Origin: Halorarum halophilum
Lineage (GTDB): Archaea > Halobacteriota > Halobacteria > Halobacteriales > Haloferacaceae
DNA length: 64,000 nucleotides
Direction of reading: 5' to 3'
Assembly: GCF_013401515.1 (NCBI RefSeq)
Contig: NZ_CP058529.1
Span: 1,922,001 to 1,986,000 of the forward strand
Part shown: positions 25,630 to 34,759 of the stretch, piece by piece
How the letters are laid out: each line of letters begins with the position of its first letter
Numbering within the stretch: position 1 is the first letter of the stretch
Program-made: the position numbers and the translations under genes
Notes under the pieces: model-generated
Told to the model about the DNA's origin: nothing
The model's input: the letters and a program-made list of their open reading frames with translations, nothing else
Databases searched by the model: none

Positions 25630-26246
25630 ATGGGGAGCGACGACCCGAACGGGACGCGACGCGACTCATCGCACCGAGCGATGGCGTCTTCGCCATCGCC
25701 ATCACGCTGCTCGTCTCGAACGTCGATCTCCCGACCGACACGGCGGCCACGGTCACGTGGGCGATGGTCGGCCGGGAGTGGCGAGACGTGTTCAGCTACG
25801 TGGTGAGCTTCCTCGTCATCGGGAACTTCTGGACCGACCACCGGCGCGTCTTCGAGCACATCTCCCGGCCCACCCGCGACGTGACGCGGATCAACCTCCT
25901 GTCTCTCATGACCGTCGCGTTTCTCCCGGTCCCGACGTCGCTTTTGGGCGACAACGGCGGGGCGGTGCCGACCGCACTCTACGCGGCGTAGATGGCGACG
26001 ACCGGGCTGACACTCTGACGGCTCCGGTGGTACGTCTCCCGCGACGAGGCGCTGCTCGTCTCAGAACTGGACCCGCGTCTGGTCCGGTTCGACCGACTGC
26101 AGTTCCTCCTGACGCCGCTCGTGTTCGGCCTCTCGATTTCGGTGGCCCTGTACGTCGACGTCGGCCTCGCGCTCGCCTGCTGGGCCTCGCTGTTCGTGAT
26201 GCTCCCGCTCCTGAAGTGGTATCTGGACGTCGAGGACACGCTGTGA
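25630..26246 (+). pseudogene. Decayed TMEM175-like (DUF1211) potassium channel gene
   Basis: The frame at 25653-26246 reads R-L-I-A-P-S-D-G-V-F-A-I-A-I-T-L-L, the first-helix signature of TMEM175 channels (normally F-S-D), then V-V-S-F-L-V-I-G-N-F-W and further helices. It is broken by TAG at 25989-25991 and TGA at 26016-26018, after which the same frame continues to a C-terminal membrane pair ending at 26246. The natural start (ATG 25630, M-G-S-D-D-P-N-G-T) lies in another frame, pointing to a frameshift as well. Family members form leak K+ channels; this copy is very probably dead. Confidence 0.8.
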
Positions 26247-26307
26247 GCGGCGTGCAGGTTGACGTTCGAAACCAGAACACGATCTCTGAGGGTCCTGTCG
26301 ACGCGGC

Positions 26308-27750
26308 TCAGGGCATGCTCCGGCCGGGGGCCGTCGGGCCGTAGAACTGCCCGTGGAACCCGTAGGGAAGCCGGTGTGGGAGCGGTGCACGGCCGTGTTC
26401 AGATAGCGTCGCCGCGTCGAAACAGACGAGCACCGACCGATCCTCCGACGGTTCGAGCAGAACCGACAGTAGCACGCCGTCGTCCTCGTCGTCGGCGTCC
26501 GGCGCGGGAACGAACACCGGTTCCCCGGGATACGTTCCGGACTCGCGCCACCGACGGGCCTGCTCGGTCTCGACGTCGACTTTCACGATGCCCGTCGGGA
26601 GACTCGACCCGCAACCCGTCTCCGCGAGATACGTGTAGCGGTACGGTCGGCCGCCGTAGCGGCGGTAATCGATCATCGGGAACTCGACCGGCCCCTCGTG
26701 GAGACGTCGCCGCTCGGCCTCGCCGCCGTCCAGCGGGAGGCGGTACCGGACCAGGTCGCCCGTCGGGAGTTCCGGCGTCGCGCTCCGGAGGTTCTCGAGC
26801 GTCAGCCCGGTGACCGCCCAGTCGTCGGGGAACACCACCAGATCGACGACGACCTCTCCGCCGCGCTCGTAGGCGTTCGCGTGGTGGTAGACGAAGGCGG
26901 GTGGGGCCTCGACGGTCGTTTCGTGAGCGCCGGTCTCGCGGTCCAGCACGACGAACCGGGTCGGCGCGTCGAGCGGGCCGAACGTGTCCAGGAACGTTCC
27001 GCCGGTGAGCACACCCTTCAAAAGTGCCGTCGTGTCGAGACCAAAGGGGTTCACCGTGATCACGGCGTACTCGTCGGTGAGCCCGAACGAGTGGACGTAC
27101 GGCGCCTCGTCGAACCGGAGCCGCGTCAGGGGCGTCGGCGCTCCGCCGTCGGCGGGTCGCCGAAACAGGGTGTAGGTCGTCTCGCGGCCGTAGGACACGC
27201 CAAGGTTGAGAAACGCGTCCGCGTCGTGGTCGTAGTGGACGTGGGCGAGCGTGAGGTCACAGTCGAGCCCGGCGGTCAGGTCAACCGTGCCGGTCGTCTC
27301 CAGCGTGTCGGGGTCGAACGCGATACCCCACGGGGACTCCGTGACGGCCAGATACTCGTCGCCGAGTCGTTGCACGCCGATCACGGGGTTGTCGGGGAAC
27401 GTCCCCGTGAGGGCCTGTTTGATGCGCGTCCAGATCGGCCGGTCCGCCGGCGTCCCGGGGAATGGCGTCCGGACGCCGCCCCTCTCGCGGGCGTACTCGT
27501 AGTCGCGACTCCGGACGAACCGGTTCGAGTAGCGCACCCCCTCGTCGTCGAACCTGAACCGGCGGAGCATCGCCAGCGGGTCGAACCAGTGGACGAGCGA
27601 CCTCCCGCCCACCTCGAACTGACCGGGACCGTTGCCGACGAACGTCCCCCGGAGCCAGTCCGGGAACGGGCTCTCGACCGGCAGCCGCGCGTCGACCACC
27701 TCCTCCGTCTGCGTCCTGAGCCCTTCGCGGTATCCGGTATCGTTTGGCAT
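26308..27750 (-). CDS. Carotenoid oxygenase family protein
   Basis: 480 residues from the ATG at 27748-27750. An iron(II) seven-bladed beta-propeller enzyme that cleaves carotenoid double bonds. The four iron-binding histidines are visible in A-H-V-H-Y-D (about 170), Y-V-H-S-F (about 219), V-Y-H-H-A-N-A (about 290) and G-F-H-G-Q-F (about 466). It starts with the family's F-V-G-N-G-P-G-Q-F. Haloarchaea need retinal for rhodopsins, which such enzymes can supply, but substrate and cleavage site are not predictable. It lies next to the dead channel gene and is transcribed alone. Confidence 0.9.
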   Translation of the reverse strand: MPNDTGYREGLRTQTEEVVDARLPVESPFPDWLRGTFVGNGPGQFEVGGRSLVHWFDPLAMLRRFRFDDEGVRYSNRFVRSRDYEYARERGGVRTPFPGTPADRPIWTRIKQALTGTFPDNPVIGVQRLGDEYLAVTESPWGIAFDPDTLETTGTVDLTAGLDCDLTLAHVHYDHDADAFLNLGVSYGRETTYTLFRRPADGGAPTPLTRLRFDEAPYVHSFGLTDEYAVITVNPFGLDTTALLKGVLTGGTFLDTFGPLDAPTRFVVLDRETGAHETTVEAPPAFVYHHANAYERGGEVVVDLVVFPDDWAVTGLTLENLRSATPELPTGDLVRYRLPLDGGEAERRRLHEGPVEFPMIDYRRYGGRPYRYTYLAETGCGSSLPTGIVKVDVETEQARRWRESGTYPGEPVFVPAPDADDEDDGVLLSVLLEPSEDRSVLVCFDAATLSEHGRAPLPHRLPYGFHGQFYGPTAPGRSMP

Positions 27751-27772
27751 ACCCGACGTTTGGTTCCCAGCC

Positions 27773-27778
27773 GTATAG
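27773..27778 (-). promoter_or_regulatory. TATA-like box of the carotenoid oxygenase gene
   Basis: CTATAC on the minus strand, centred about 25 bases before the ATG at 27750, consistent with a leaderless transcript. Confidence 0.55.
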
Positions 27779-27896
27779 ACGCCATCAGTGACCGGCCCGT
27801 CGGTCACCGGACCCCGCAGTCCGGGTCGATCGGCTTGCACTCACAACCTCGGCGCACATCCGATCGGCGTACGAAGCGGGACGCGGGAGAGATAGT

Positions 27897-28385
27897 ATGA
27901 CCACAGAATCGATCGAGGAGCTCTTCGTCGAGGGACTGCAGGAACTGTACTACACCGAACAGCAGCTGGTCGACGCGCTGGAGACGCTCGCCGACCAGAC
28001 GAGCGACGAGACCACCAGCCAGGCGTTCTCGGAGCACCGCGACGAGACCGAGGAACACGTCGACCGGCTGGAGCAGGTGTTCGAGCAGATCGGCGAGGAG
28101 CCCCAGACGAGGGAGGAACAGGTCGTGGACGCGCTGATCTCGGAACACGAGCAGTTCGCGGGGGAGAACGAGGGCGAGGTGCTCGACCGGTACAACATCG
28201 CCGTCGGACAGAAGACGGAACACTACGAGATCGCCGCCTACGGCAACGTCACCTCGCTCGCCGGGAAGCTCGGCCACGACGAGGCCGCGGATCTCCTGGA
28301 GCAGACGCTCCGTGAAGAGGAGGAGGCGCTGGAGGAACTCTCGCAGGCCGGCGAGCAGTTCGACCAGCAGATCGCCAGCGACTGA
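27897..28385 (+). CDS. DUF892 (YciE/YciF-like) ferritin-fold protein, copy 1
   Basis: 162 residues, a four-helix bundle. E-L-F-V-E-G-L-Q-E-L-Y-Y-T-E, E-H-R-D-E-T-E-E-H and K-T-E-H-Y-E-I-A-A-Y-G give the Glu/His positions of a di-metal site. The family is linked to stress responses in bacteria, with ferroxidase activity proposed. GGGAGA stands just before the ATG at 27897. A hairpin and T-run follow the stop. A paralogue of similar length lies 2.6 kb downstream. Confidence 0.9.
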   Translation: MTTESIEELFVEGLQELYYTEQQLVDALETLADQTSDETTSQAFSEHRDETEEHVDRLEQVFEQIGEEPQTREEQVVDALISEHEQFAGENEGEVLDRYNIAVGQKTEHYEIAAYGNVTSLAGKLGHDEAADLLEQTLREEEEALEELSQAGEQFDQQIASD

Positions 28386-28390
28386 CGCCG

Positions 28391-28428
28391 CGGCCGCTTC
28401 GGTCGGCCGCGCCGCCGCTTCCGTTTTG
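28391..28428 (+). terminator. Probable terminator after DUF892 copy 1
   Basis: GCGGCCG (28391-28397) and CGGCCGC (28405-28411) form a perfect seven-base stem with loop CTTCGGT, followed by a GTTTTGG run at 28424-28430. Confidence 0.6.
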
Positions 28429-28625
28429 GTTCACCCATTCTATCCCGGCAGCCACAATCCACAAGTTCGCTGGACGACGGACTGCTGGGAGGACGAGCCG
28501 CGAGCGCCGACGGCGACGTTCCGTCCATCGGAAGAGAGACGACGAACGTGAGGGGATAGTGAGCGCCTCACCGCACTGGGTAATCGGTTTCCCGGCCGTC
28601 AGAGCATCGTTCACTTCGTTGTCGA

Positions 28626-29876
28626 CTAGGGCCGGTCGGGGAACAGCGTCAGGTGGCTGACGATGATCCGGTTCTCCAGTCCGCCCGCCAGCGCTCCCGA
28701 GAGGACGCCGATGGTGCTGATGAACGCACCCGTTCGGACGAGATCGACGAGGCCCACCGCGGGGTCCTCCAGGCTCGGCCAGTTGGACATCAGGTTCGGC
28801 GGGAAGACGACCAGTTCGATGACCAGGATGATCGCCCCCACGAGCACGAAGAGGCCGACCATCGCCAGGAGGAGGATGAGCAGGACCGTCACGTTGACCA
28901 GGGCGGTGTGCTCGGTGACGACCCGGTGACGCTTTCGGGGGAAGGAGAGGTTCTGGACGAACAGGAGGTAGAGCGCGGCGACGAGGACGCTCACGGCCGC
29001 GAACAGCGCCGCCGTCACGTTGCCCATGTGGAACCCGACGTCCCAGGACTCGGCGCTGAAGACGATGACGAGCGTCGGCGTCAGCGCGGCCGTCGACAGC
29101 TTCGGCAACGAGAGCGGCAGCAGGGGTGCCCGGCTGTGCACGAGCGCCCGGAGGATCCGTCCGGGGTTCCGAACTGCACTCCGTGCGTGGAAGGCGAGCC
29201 GCGCCAGTCGCCCCCGCGGGCGGGCGTCGGTCGCGGGGATTTCCTCGGCGATCCGATGGAGGTACCGCTCGACGTCCGCGTCGATCGGCGGGACCCCCCG
29301 TCGCTCCGGGTCGAACTGGAACGGTTCCATGACGCCCCCGTCGGCGCCGCGGTGACGAGCACCCAGCACGTGCCCGACGAGGTGGACGAGGAGCGTCGCC
29401 GCGTTCCAGCGGACGGCGTCCTGTTCGAGCGATCGGCGCGGCTCGCCGCGGGGCGCGCTCCGGAGGTTCCGCGTCGAGACGACGGCGACGCGGGAGAGCG
29501 GGGACGCCAGCCCGGGGACGAACCGGTCCCTGCTCGAGACGAGCGGGACATCCGTCACGACGACGACCAGATCGTACGGACCCTCGACCATGCGGTGGGT
29601 GGCGCGGTCGAGGAACTCCGAGGGTCGGCGCCTGTCGTTGTCGGTGAGCCGCGCCGGGTCCTCGAGGTAGAACCGCCAGGAGACGTCCGTGGCCGACGCG
29701 AGTTCCTCGACCACGTCCTCGGCCGCCCGCGCCGCGAACGATCGAAGCCGGTCCGGGTCGGTTTCCGGCGCGTGTGCGACGAGTACCCCGACGTCGACGC
29801 GCAGGTCGAGCGAGCCCTCGCGCTCGGCCGCCACGAGCGCGGGCGCATCGCGCCGGCCCGACCGGGAGCCGTCCAT
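28626..29876 (-). CDS. Membrane protein with a metzincin-like motif lacking the catalytic Glu
   Basis: 416 residues from the ATG at 29874-29876. The N-terminal half is an alpha/beta domain containing H-L-V-G-H-V-L-G-A-R-H at about residues 160-172 and G-G-V-M-E-P about ten residues later. This matches the metzincin zinc motif H-E-x-x-H-x-x-G-x-x-H plus a Met-turn, except that Glu is Leu. The second half has several hydrophobic helices (about 250-270, 282-305, 325-358, 380-400). It could be an inactive protease-fold zinc protein tied to the membrane. No family name is known to me. An upstream in-frame start exists but codes for an unlikely arm. Confidence 0.75.
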   Translation of the reverse strand: MDGSRSGRRDAPALVAAEREGSLDLRVDVGVLVAHAPETDPDRLRSFAARAAEDVVEELASATDVSWRFYLEDPARLTDNDRRRPSEFLDRATHRMVEGPYDLVVVVTDVPLVSSRDRFVPGLASPLSRVAVVSTRNLRSAPRGEPRRSLEQDAVRWNAATLLVHLVGHVLGARHRGADGGVMEPFQFDPERRGVPPIDADVERYLHRIAEEIPATDARPRGRLARLAFHARSAVRNPGRILRALVHSRAPLLPLSLPKLSTAALTPTLVIVFSAESWDVGFHMGNVTAALFAAVSVLVAALYLLFVQNLSFPRKRHRVVTEHTALVNVTVLLILLLAMVGLFVLVGAIILVIELVVFPPNLMSNWPSLEDPAVGLVDLVRTGAFISTIGVLSGALAGGLENRIIVSHLTLFPDRP

Positions 29877-30027
29877 CACTATCGGCAGTTCGTCGCGAGC
29901 ACACTTAACGGCCACCGACTGGGCGGCTCGCGGACAGTAGCCGACGGGACCGGACGACACGGCCGAACCACGACCCGCGGATCGATCACCACCATAGCGT
30001 CCGGGTTAGGCGTCGAGGTCCGTCTGC

Positions 30028-30663
30028 TCAGTGCTCTGACTGGCCCTGCGTAGCCCGGAACGTCCGTACCGTATCCCGCTCTCCCGCCTCGACGTCGACC
30101 TCGACGAACCCGAGGTCGGTGAAGACGCGGTTCCAGTCGCGGTAGTACAGCGGGAATTCGTCGTTGACGTAGCTCACGTCGGGGTCTGTCCCGCGCGAGT
30201 GGTCGCCGTCGCCCTCGTTCTCCACGGTGATGAGGAGGTCGCTCGTGATCCGGGACAGTTCCTCGAAGACCCACTCGACGTCCGGATGGAGGTGCTGGAG
30301 CGTCTCCACGGAGAAGACCGCGTCGAACTGCCCGTCCTCGAAGTCGCCGACGACGTTCTCGATCGCGTCGAGGTAGAACGTCCCGTGGTCGGTGAGGTCC
30401 GGGTAGGTCTCCGCCATCACGTCGAACGCCTCGTCGTTGACCTCGATCCCAGACAGGTCCTCGAAGCCGTGCTCGTGGAGGTGCGAGAGGTGCCGGCCCG
30501 AACTGCATCCGAGTTCCAGGACGGACGCGTCGCGGTCGAGGTACCGCACGAGACTCCCGCGAACCGACTCGCTCGATTCGTCCGGGCCGTAGTAGGCGTA
30601 GTACTCCGGCGAGTACTCCCCGGATCGTTCCGCCCACTCGCGGCGAGTCTCGTGAGAATCCAC
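30028..30663 (-). CDS. Class I SAM-dependent methyltransferase
   Basis: 211 residues. Rossmann-type motif I V-L-E-L-G-C-S-S-G-R-H-L, then L-S-G-I-E-V-N-D for the SAM ribose, and F-D-A-V-F-S-V-E-T-L-Q-H-L-H as the post-motif strand. The acceptor is unknown. The GTG at 30663 is preferred because a CTTATAC box is centred 27 bases upstream; a GTG at 30675 would add four residues. Confidence 0.88.
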   Translation of the reverse strand: MDSHETRREWAERSGEYSPEYYAYYGPDESSESVRGSLVRYLDRDASVLELGCSSGRHLSHLHEHGFEDLSGIEVNDEAFDVMAETYPDLTDHGTFYLDAIENVVGDFEDGQFDAVFSVETLQHLHPDVEWVFEELSRITSDLLITVENEGDGDHSRGTDPDVSYVNDEFPLYYRDWNRVFTDLGFVEVDVEAGERDTVRTFRATQGQSEH

Positions 30664-30686
30664 GTGTAGTGACACCCGCGGACACG

Positions 30687-30693
30687 TATAAGA
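30687..30693 (-). promoter_or_regulatory. TATA-like box of the methyltransferase gene
   Basis: CTTATAC on the minus strand, 27 bases before the GTG at 30663. It helps to decide between two in-frame GTG starts. Confidence 0.5.
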
Positions 30694-30993
30694 CGGTCGG
30701 ACGCCATCCGGTCTACCCGTATCGACGTGCTCCCGGTTCGTGGGGAGACGGCCGGAGTTCCGGTCGTGGTGACGCCGACTTCGGCGTCCCGCTCCCCGAC
30801 GAGTACCAGGCCTACGCGCTCCGTCGGGTTGCTGGACCCCGTCAGTTCGCTGGACGTAGTCGAACCCGAGGAGAGCGAACGAACGTCGAGGTACACTTGG
30901 AAAACCCGGAGACTGCGGAGGGATGATCGACCCCTGCGTTGGCAGGCAGACTCCCTATTGAAATCTCGGCCCTCCCCAGAGGTGGAGCCCACC
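30694..30993. other. Intergenic region before DUF892 copy 2
   Basis: About 300 bases without a believable gene. An AT-rich patch (CTATTGAAATC, about 30954-30964) is the probable promoter and GAGGTGGAG (about 30979-30987) the ribosome-binding site of the next gene. Confidence 0.5.
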
Positions 30994-31500
30994 ATGACAG
31001 CATCCAACCTCCGCGAACTGTTCGTGCACGACCTGGAAGACATCTACTTCGCCGAGAACGAACTCCTCGACGCGCTCGAGGAACTCGCCGACCAGACCGA
31101 GAACGAGCAGATCGCCGACGCGTTCCGGGAGCACCGTGAGGAGACCCAGGGCCACATCGACCGCGTCGAGCAGGTGTTCGAGATGCTCGACAAGGAGCCC
31201 GAGCGCGAGGAGTGCGAGGGCATCGAGGGCCTCATCAGCGAGCACGAGGACTTCGTCGAGGGCGACCCCGACCAGGAGATCCTCGACCTCCACAACGTCG
31301 TCGCGGGCCAGAAGACCGAGCACTACGAGATCGCCGCCTACGGCAACCTGGCCCTCATCGCGGACCGGCTGGGGATGGACGAGGCCGGCGACCTCCTCCA
31401 CGAGAACCTCGAGGAGGAGGAGGAGGCGCTCGACGAACTGTCGTCGCTCGTCGAGGACTACGACTTCGAGCAGTTCAACGAGGCGGCTTCGGCCGACTGA
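30994..31500 (+). CDS. DUF892 (YciE/YciF-like) ferritin-fold protein, copy 2
   Basis: 168 residues, clearly paralogous to copy 1: L-R-E-L-F-V-H-D-L-E-D-I-Y-F-A-E, E-H-R-E-E-T-Q-G-H, and the identical block K-T-E-H-Y-E-I-A-A-Y-G. The C-terminal helix is longer and ends F-N-E-A-A-S-A-D. The same di-metal role is expected. A GAGGTGG ribosome-binding site precedes the ATG. A T-run follows. Confidence 0.9.
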   Translation: MTASNLRELFVHDLEDIYFAENELLDALEELADQTENEQIADAFREHREETQGHIDRVEQVFEMLDKEPEREECEGIEGLISEHEDFVEGDPDQEILDLHNVVAGQKTEHYEIAAYGNLALIADRLGMDEAGDLLHENLEEEEEALDELSSLVEDYDFEQFNEAASAD

Positions 31501-31551
31501 GACAGGCACGCTCCCGCCTGGACGGGACGGCCTCGAGCAGGAACCCCCCTC

Positions 31552-31559
31552 TTTTGTTT
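31552..31559 (+). terminator. T-rich terminator after DUF892 copy 2
   Basis: TTTTGTTT about 50 bases after the stop, in otherwise GC-rich sequence and between convergent genes. Archaeal transcription commonly ends at such T-runs. Confidence 0.5.
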
Positions 31560-31639
31560 CGGACGTGCAGGCCGAGCGAGTGCCATCGTCGACCGCGTCG
31601 GGGACTCTGTCGTCGACCGCCCCGAGGAGCCGACGACCG

Positions 31640-32539
31640 TCATCGGTCCAGTGCCCGCCGCTCCAGCAGCCGCAGAACCGGGTCGCTCGCGGCCACCCGG
31701 ATTCCCAGCCGCGTGAGCCGGTCCCGCGCCGCCCCCGGGACCAGCGTCCCGTAGAGCGACCCGAGGAGCGGGATCGGGCCGATACGGTAGTGAGAGGACG
31801 GGTTCGGGGCGGTCGCGGCTTCCACGATCGTCTCCGCGACCGTCCCCGGGTCGGTGACGAGGGGCCCGCCCGCCTCGACGGCCCCGAGTCGTCGCAGCAC
31901 GCGGTGGAGGTCGTCGTAGCTGGACGGGCGGTCGGTCGGCCCCCGTTCGCGGGTCACGCGCTCGACCTCCTCCTTCGCCCGGTCGTAGAACTCCGTGGCC
32001 ACGATCCCCGGCTGGACGACCGCGACCTCGACGCCCGTCCCCGACACCTCCTGGCGGAGCGCGTCGCTCAGCCCCGCGAGGGCCATCTTCGAGCCGTTGT
32101 AGACGCCGATTCCGGCGAGCGCGAGGCGGTCGGCGGCGCTCGTGACGTTGACGATCCGACCCTCTCCCGCCTCGCGCATCCCGGGGAGGACCGCGCGCAT
32201 CAGCCGGTGCGGCCCGAAGCAGTGGACGGCGAACTGGCGCTCGACCAGCCGCGTCGGAACGTCCTCGACGGGACCGAACTGTCCGTACCCCGCGTTGTTG
32301 ACGAGGCAGTCGACGCGGCCCTCCTCGTCCAGGATACGGCCGACGACGCGGTCGACGTCCCCCGGCTCGGTCAGGTCCAGCTGCTCGACCTCGACCCCGC
32401 GGTCCGCGAGCGCGTCGAGGTCGGCACGATCCGGGTCGCGAGCGGTCCCGTACACCCGCCACCCGCCCTCGAGGAACGACAGCGCGGTCTCACGGCCGAT
32501 CCCCGACGAGCACCCGGTGACAAGCGCGGTCCCCGTCAT
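31640..32539 (-). CDS. Short-chain dehydrogenase/reductase
   Basis: 299 residues. Cofactor loop T-G-C-S-S-G-I-G at residues 8-15, N-N-A-G at about 83, and the catalytic S...Y-N-G-S-K at about 150. The C-terminal 110 residues, with P-G-I-V-A-T-E-F and R-I-G-P-I-P-L-L-G, resemble the longer retinol-dehydrogenase-like SDR group. Its start overlaps the stop of the upstream flavoprotein gene (ATGA at 32536-32539), so the two form an operon. Substrate unknown. Confidence 0.9.
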   Translation of the reverse strand: MTGTALVTGCSSGIGRETALSFLEGGWRVYGTARDPDRADLDALADRGVEVEQLDLTEPGDVDRVVGRILDEEGRVDCLVNNAGYGQFGPVEDVPTRLVERQFAVHCFGPHRLMRAVLPGMREAGEGRIVNVTSAADRLALAGIGVYNGSKMALAGLSDALRQEVSGTGVEVAVVQPGIVATEFYDRAKEEVERVTRERGPTDRPSSYDDLHRVLRRLGAVEAGGPLVTDPGTVAETIVEAATAPNPSSHYRIGPIPLLGSLYGTLVPGAARDRLTRLGIRVAASDPVLRLLERRALDR

Positions 32540-33597
32540 CGGTCCGGCTCCGGTTTCCGAAGTCCGGCGTGCGTCTCGCGCTCCCGGACGGCGCGCATCC
32601 GGCTACAGAGGTCGTCCGAGGAGCCCGGAACGTCCAGCTCCTCGATGTCGTCCAGTTCGTCCGGCGGACAGGGATAGGGTCGCAGGGACCTGTGGAGCGC
32701 GATCCCCGCCCTGGCTCCGTCGCCCAGCGCGACCACCGTCTGGTTCAGCCCGTGCGTGACGTCGCCGACGGCGTAGGCCCCCTCCACGCTCGTCTCCCGG
32801 CTCCCGTCGACGGCGACGGCCCCCTCGTCGGTGAGTTCACAGCCCAGCGACTCGGCCAGCGCGGTGTTGTACTCCCTCCCGTACATCGCGAACCCGCCCA
32901 GATACTCGCGGTCCGACCCGTCCGCGAACGTCATCCCCCCGATCCACGGCTCGTCCGCGCTCTCGTCGCGAGCGAACACGTCGACGACGGGGGTCTCGAC
33001 GCGGTCGATCGGGTGAGCCCGGACCTGGCGCTCGGTCCCGGCACTCCACTCCGGCTCGTTCCCGTTCAGGAGCAGGTCGACGTCCGCGGTGAAGTTGAGC
33101 ATGAGCATCGCGGCGTGGGCGGCGCCCTCCCCGTGTCCGAGGACGTACACCGGGCCGTCTCCCAGCGTGTAGGCGTCGCAGTGCAGGCAGTAGTGGAGCC
33201 CGCGACCGGTGAACCGCTTCAGGTCCGGCACCGGCGGCTCGACGTCGGTGAAGCCGGTCGCGAGGACGACGCGCTCGGCCTCGACGGTCGTGCGGGCCGC
33301 GTCGACGACGAACGAGCTGTCGGCGTCGCCACGCCGCTCGACAGCGTTCACTGTGTCCAGGTAGTACTCCCCGCCGTACTCCCAGAGCTGCTCGACGGCG
33401 TGGTCGGCCAGTTGCCGGCCGGAGACGTCCTCGGAGACGCCCAGCATGTTGTGGACGTGACTGACTGCCGTGTGTCGGCCCCCCTCCCTCTCGAAGACGG
33501 CCGTCCGGTGCCCGAGTCGGGTCGTGTAGAGGGCGGTCGTCAGGCCGGCGGGCCCGCCCCCCACGACGGCCACCTCGTATGACAGTCGGTCGCTCAT
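32536..33597 (-). CDS. Thioredoxin-reductase-like FAD/NAD(P) oxidoreductase
   Basis: 353 residues from the ATG at 33595-33597. FAD site G-G-G-P-A-G-L (about 13-19), V-L-A-T-G near 112, redox pair C-L-H-C-D (about 137-141) in place of the usual C-A-T-C-D, and C-terminal V-G-D-V-T-H-G. The NAD(P) loop is G-H-G-E-G-A-A-H, a variant of G-x-G-x-x-A. A C-terminal extension of about 50 residues follows. It would reduce a thioredoxin-like partner or act on a small molecule. It is co-transcribed with the SDR. Confidence 0.88.
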   Translation of the reverse strand: MSDRLSYEVAVVGGGPAGLTTALYTTRLGHRTAVFEREGGRHTAVSHVHNMLGVSEDVSGRQLADHAVEQLWEYGGEYYLDTVNAVERRGDADSSFVVDAARTTVEAERVVLATGFTDVEPPVPDLKRFTGRGLHYCLHCDAYTLGDGPVYVLGHGEGAAHAAMLMLNFTADVDLLLNGNEPEWSAGTERQVRAHPIDRVETPVVDVFARDESADEPWIGGMTFADGSDREYLGGFAMYGREYNTALAESLGCELTDEGAVAVDGSRETSVEGAYAVGDVTHGLNQTVVALGDGARAGIALHRSLRPYPCPPDELDDIEELDVPGSSDDLCSRMRAVRERETHAGLRKPEPDR

Positions 33598-33748
33598 CGG
33601 TACGAACGAGTTCGGGCCTGCGTGTGTTATGGGTTGGCACTGCACCTCCCTGCCCGCCGTCGTCCCCGGTTCGGACGGCGGAGCGGGCGGGTTCCGCGAC
33701 CACGTCGTGACTGTCAGACCGCCGGACCCCGCTGCCCGTTCGACCCAG

Positions 33749-34759
33749 TTACCTCCACCCGTCCGGCGAACCGTACTGCTCCCTGAACACGTCGAGCGTC
33801 GCCCGGAGCGCGCCGATGACGATGGGGCCGAAGAAGATGCCCATGAACCCGATGACGTAGATGCCGCCGAGGACGCCGATGATGATGACGCTGGGGTTGA
33901 GCTGGGCGTACCGGTCCACGACGACGGGGCGGAGGTAGTCGTCGGAGATGCCGACGACGACCGTCCCGTACACGAAGAGGAGCACGGCCGGGATCGGTTG
34001 GCCGATGGCGACGAGGTAGACCACCGCCGGACCCCACACCAGGAACGAGCCGACGATCGGCAGCAGCGACAGGACGATCATCACCGCGGTCCAGAACGCC
34101 GCGTTCGGGATCGCCGTGGCGAACAGCCCCAGCCCGGCGAGCACGCCCTGGATGATGGCCACGAGGACGTGACCGGCGAGCACCGCCCCCGTGATGCCGT
34201 CGATCTCCTCGTACAGTTGGTCCTGGACGTCCTCGGGGAGCGGCGTCGTCCGGCGGAGCCAGTCGACGAACCGGTCGCCGTCCTTCAGGAAGTAGAAGAG
34301 GAGGAACACGGTCAGCCCGAGTCCGATGGCCGCGTGCGTGAGGACGCCGAAGATTCCGACCACGCTGCCGACGCCCTCCGTCCCGACCTCGCTGAGCGCC
34401 GACCGGAGGGCGGCCGTCAGGTCGATCTCGACGCCGGTGAACCGCTGGATGACCGCCTCGAACCCGTCGAGGGTGAGTTCGCCCTCCCTGAGCCGATCGA
34501 GGAGGGTCATCGCCTCCGCCGCGGTCGCGCGAACGACAAAGACGAGCGGTATGATCACGGCGACGGTCGCCCCGAGGACGAGCAGGGCGGCCGCGATTCG
34601 CGGCTCCGTTCGATCGGTGAGTCGGTGCTGGAGGGGCGCGAGAACGTACGCGAGCAGCACCGCGAGGAGGAAGTACTGCATGAAGGGGAGCACCAGCGCG
34701 GCCGAGAGCACCAACAATGCGGCGATGAGCACCAGCAAGAAACCCTTGGAGACGTTCAC
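33749..34759 (-). CDS. AI-2E family transporter-like membrane protein
   Basis: 336 residues from the GTG at 34757-34759, which starts just before the first hydrophobic segment (L-L-V-L-I-A-A-L-L-V-L). About eight membrane helices, with the family's central cytoplasmic segment and the conserved L-L-P-I-V-G-S-F-L-V-W-G-P-A (about 235-248) and L-R-P-x-V-V-D (about 283). Members act as AI-2 exporters in a few bacteria or as Na+/H+ antiporters; function here is open. Confidence 0.88.
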   Translation of the reverse strand: MNVSKGFLLVLIAALLVLSAALVLPFMQYFLLAVLLAYVLAPLQHRLTDRTEPRIAAALLVLGATVAVIIPLVFVVRATAAEAMTLLDRLREGELTLDGFEAVIQRFTGVEIDLTAALRSALSEVGTEGVGSVVGIFGVLTHAAIGLGLTVFLLFYFLKDGDRFVDWLRRTTPLPEDVQDQLYEEIDGITGAVLAGHVLVAIIQGVLAGLGLFATAIPNAAFWTAVMIVLSLLPIVGSFLVWGPAVVYLVAIGQPIPAVLLFVYGTVVVGISDDYLRPVVVDRYAQLNPSVIIIGVLGGIYVIGFMGIFFGPIVIGALRATLDVFREQYGSPDGWR

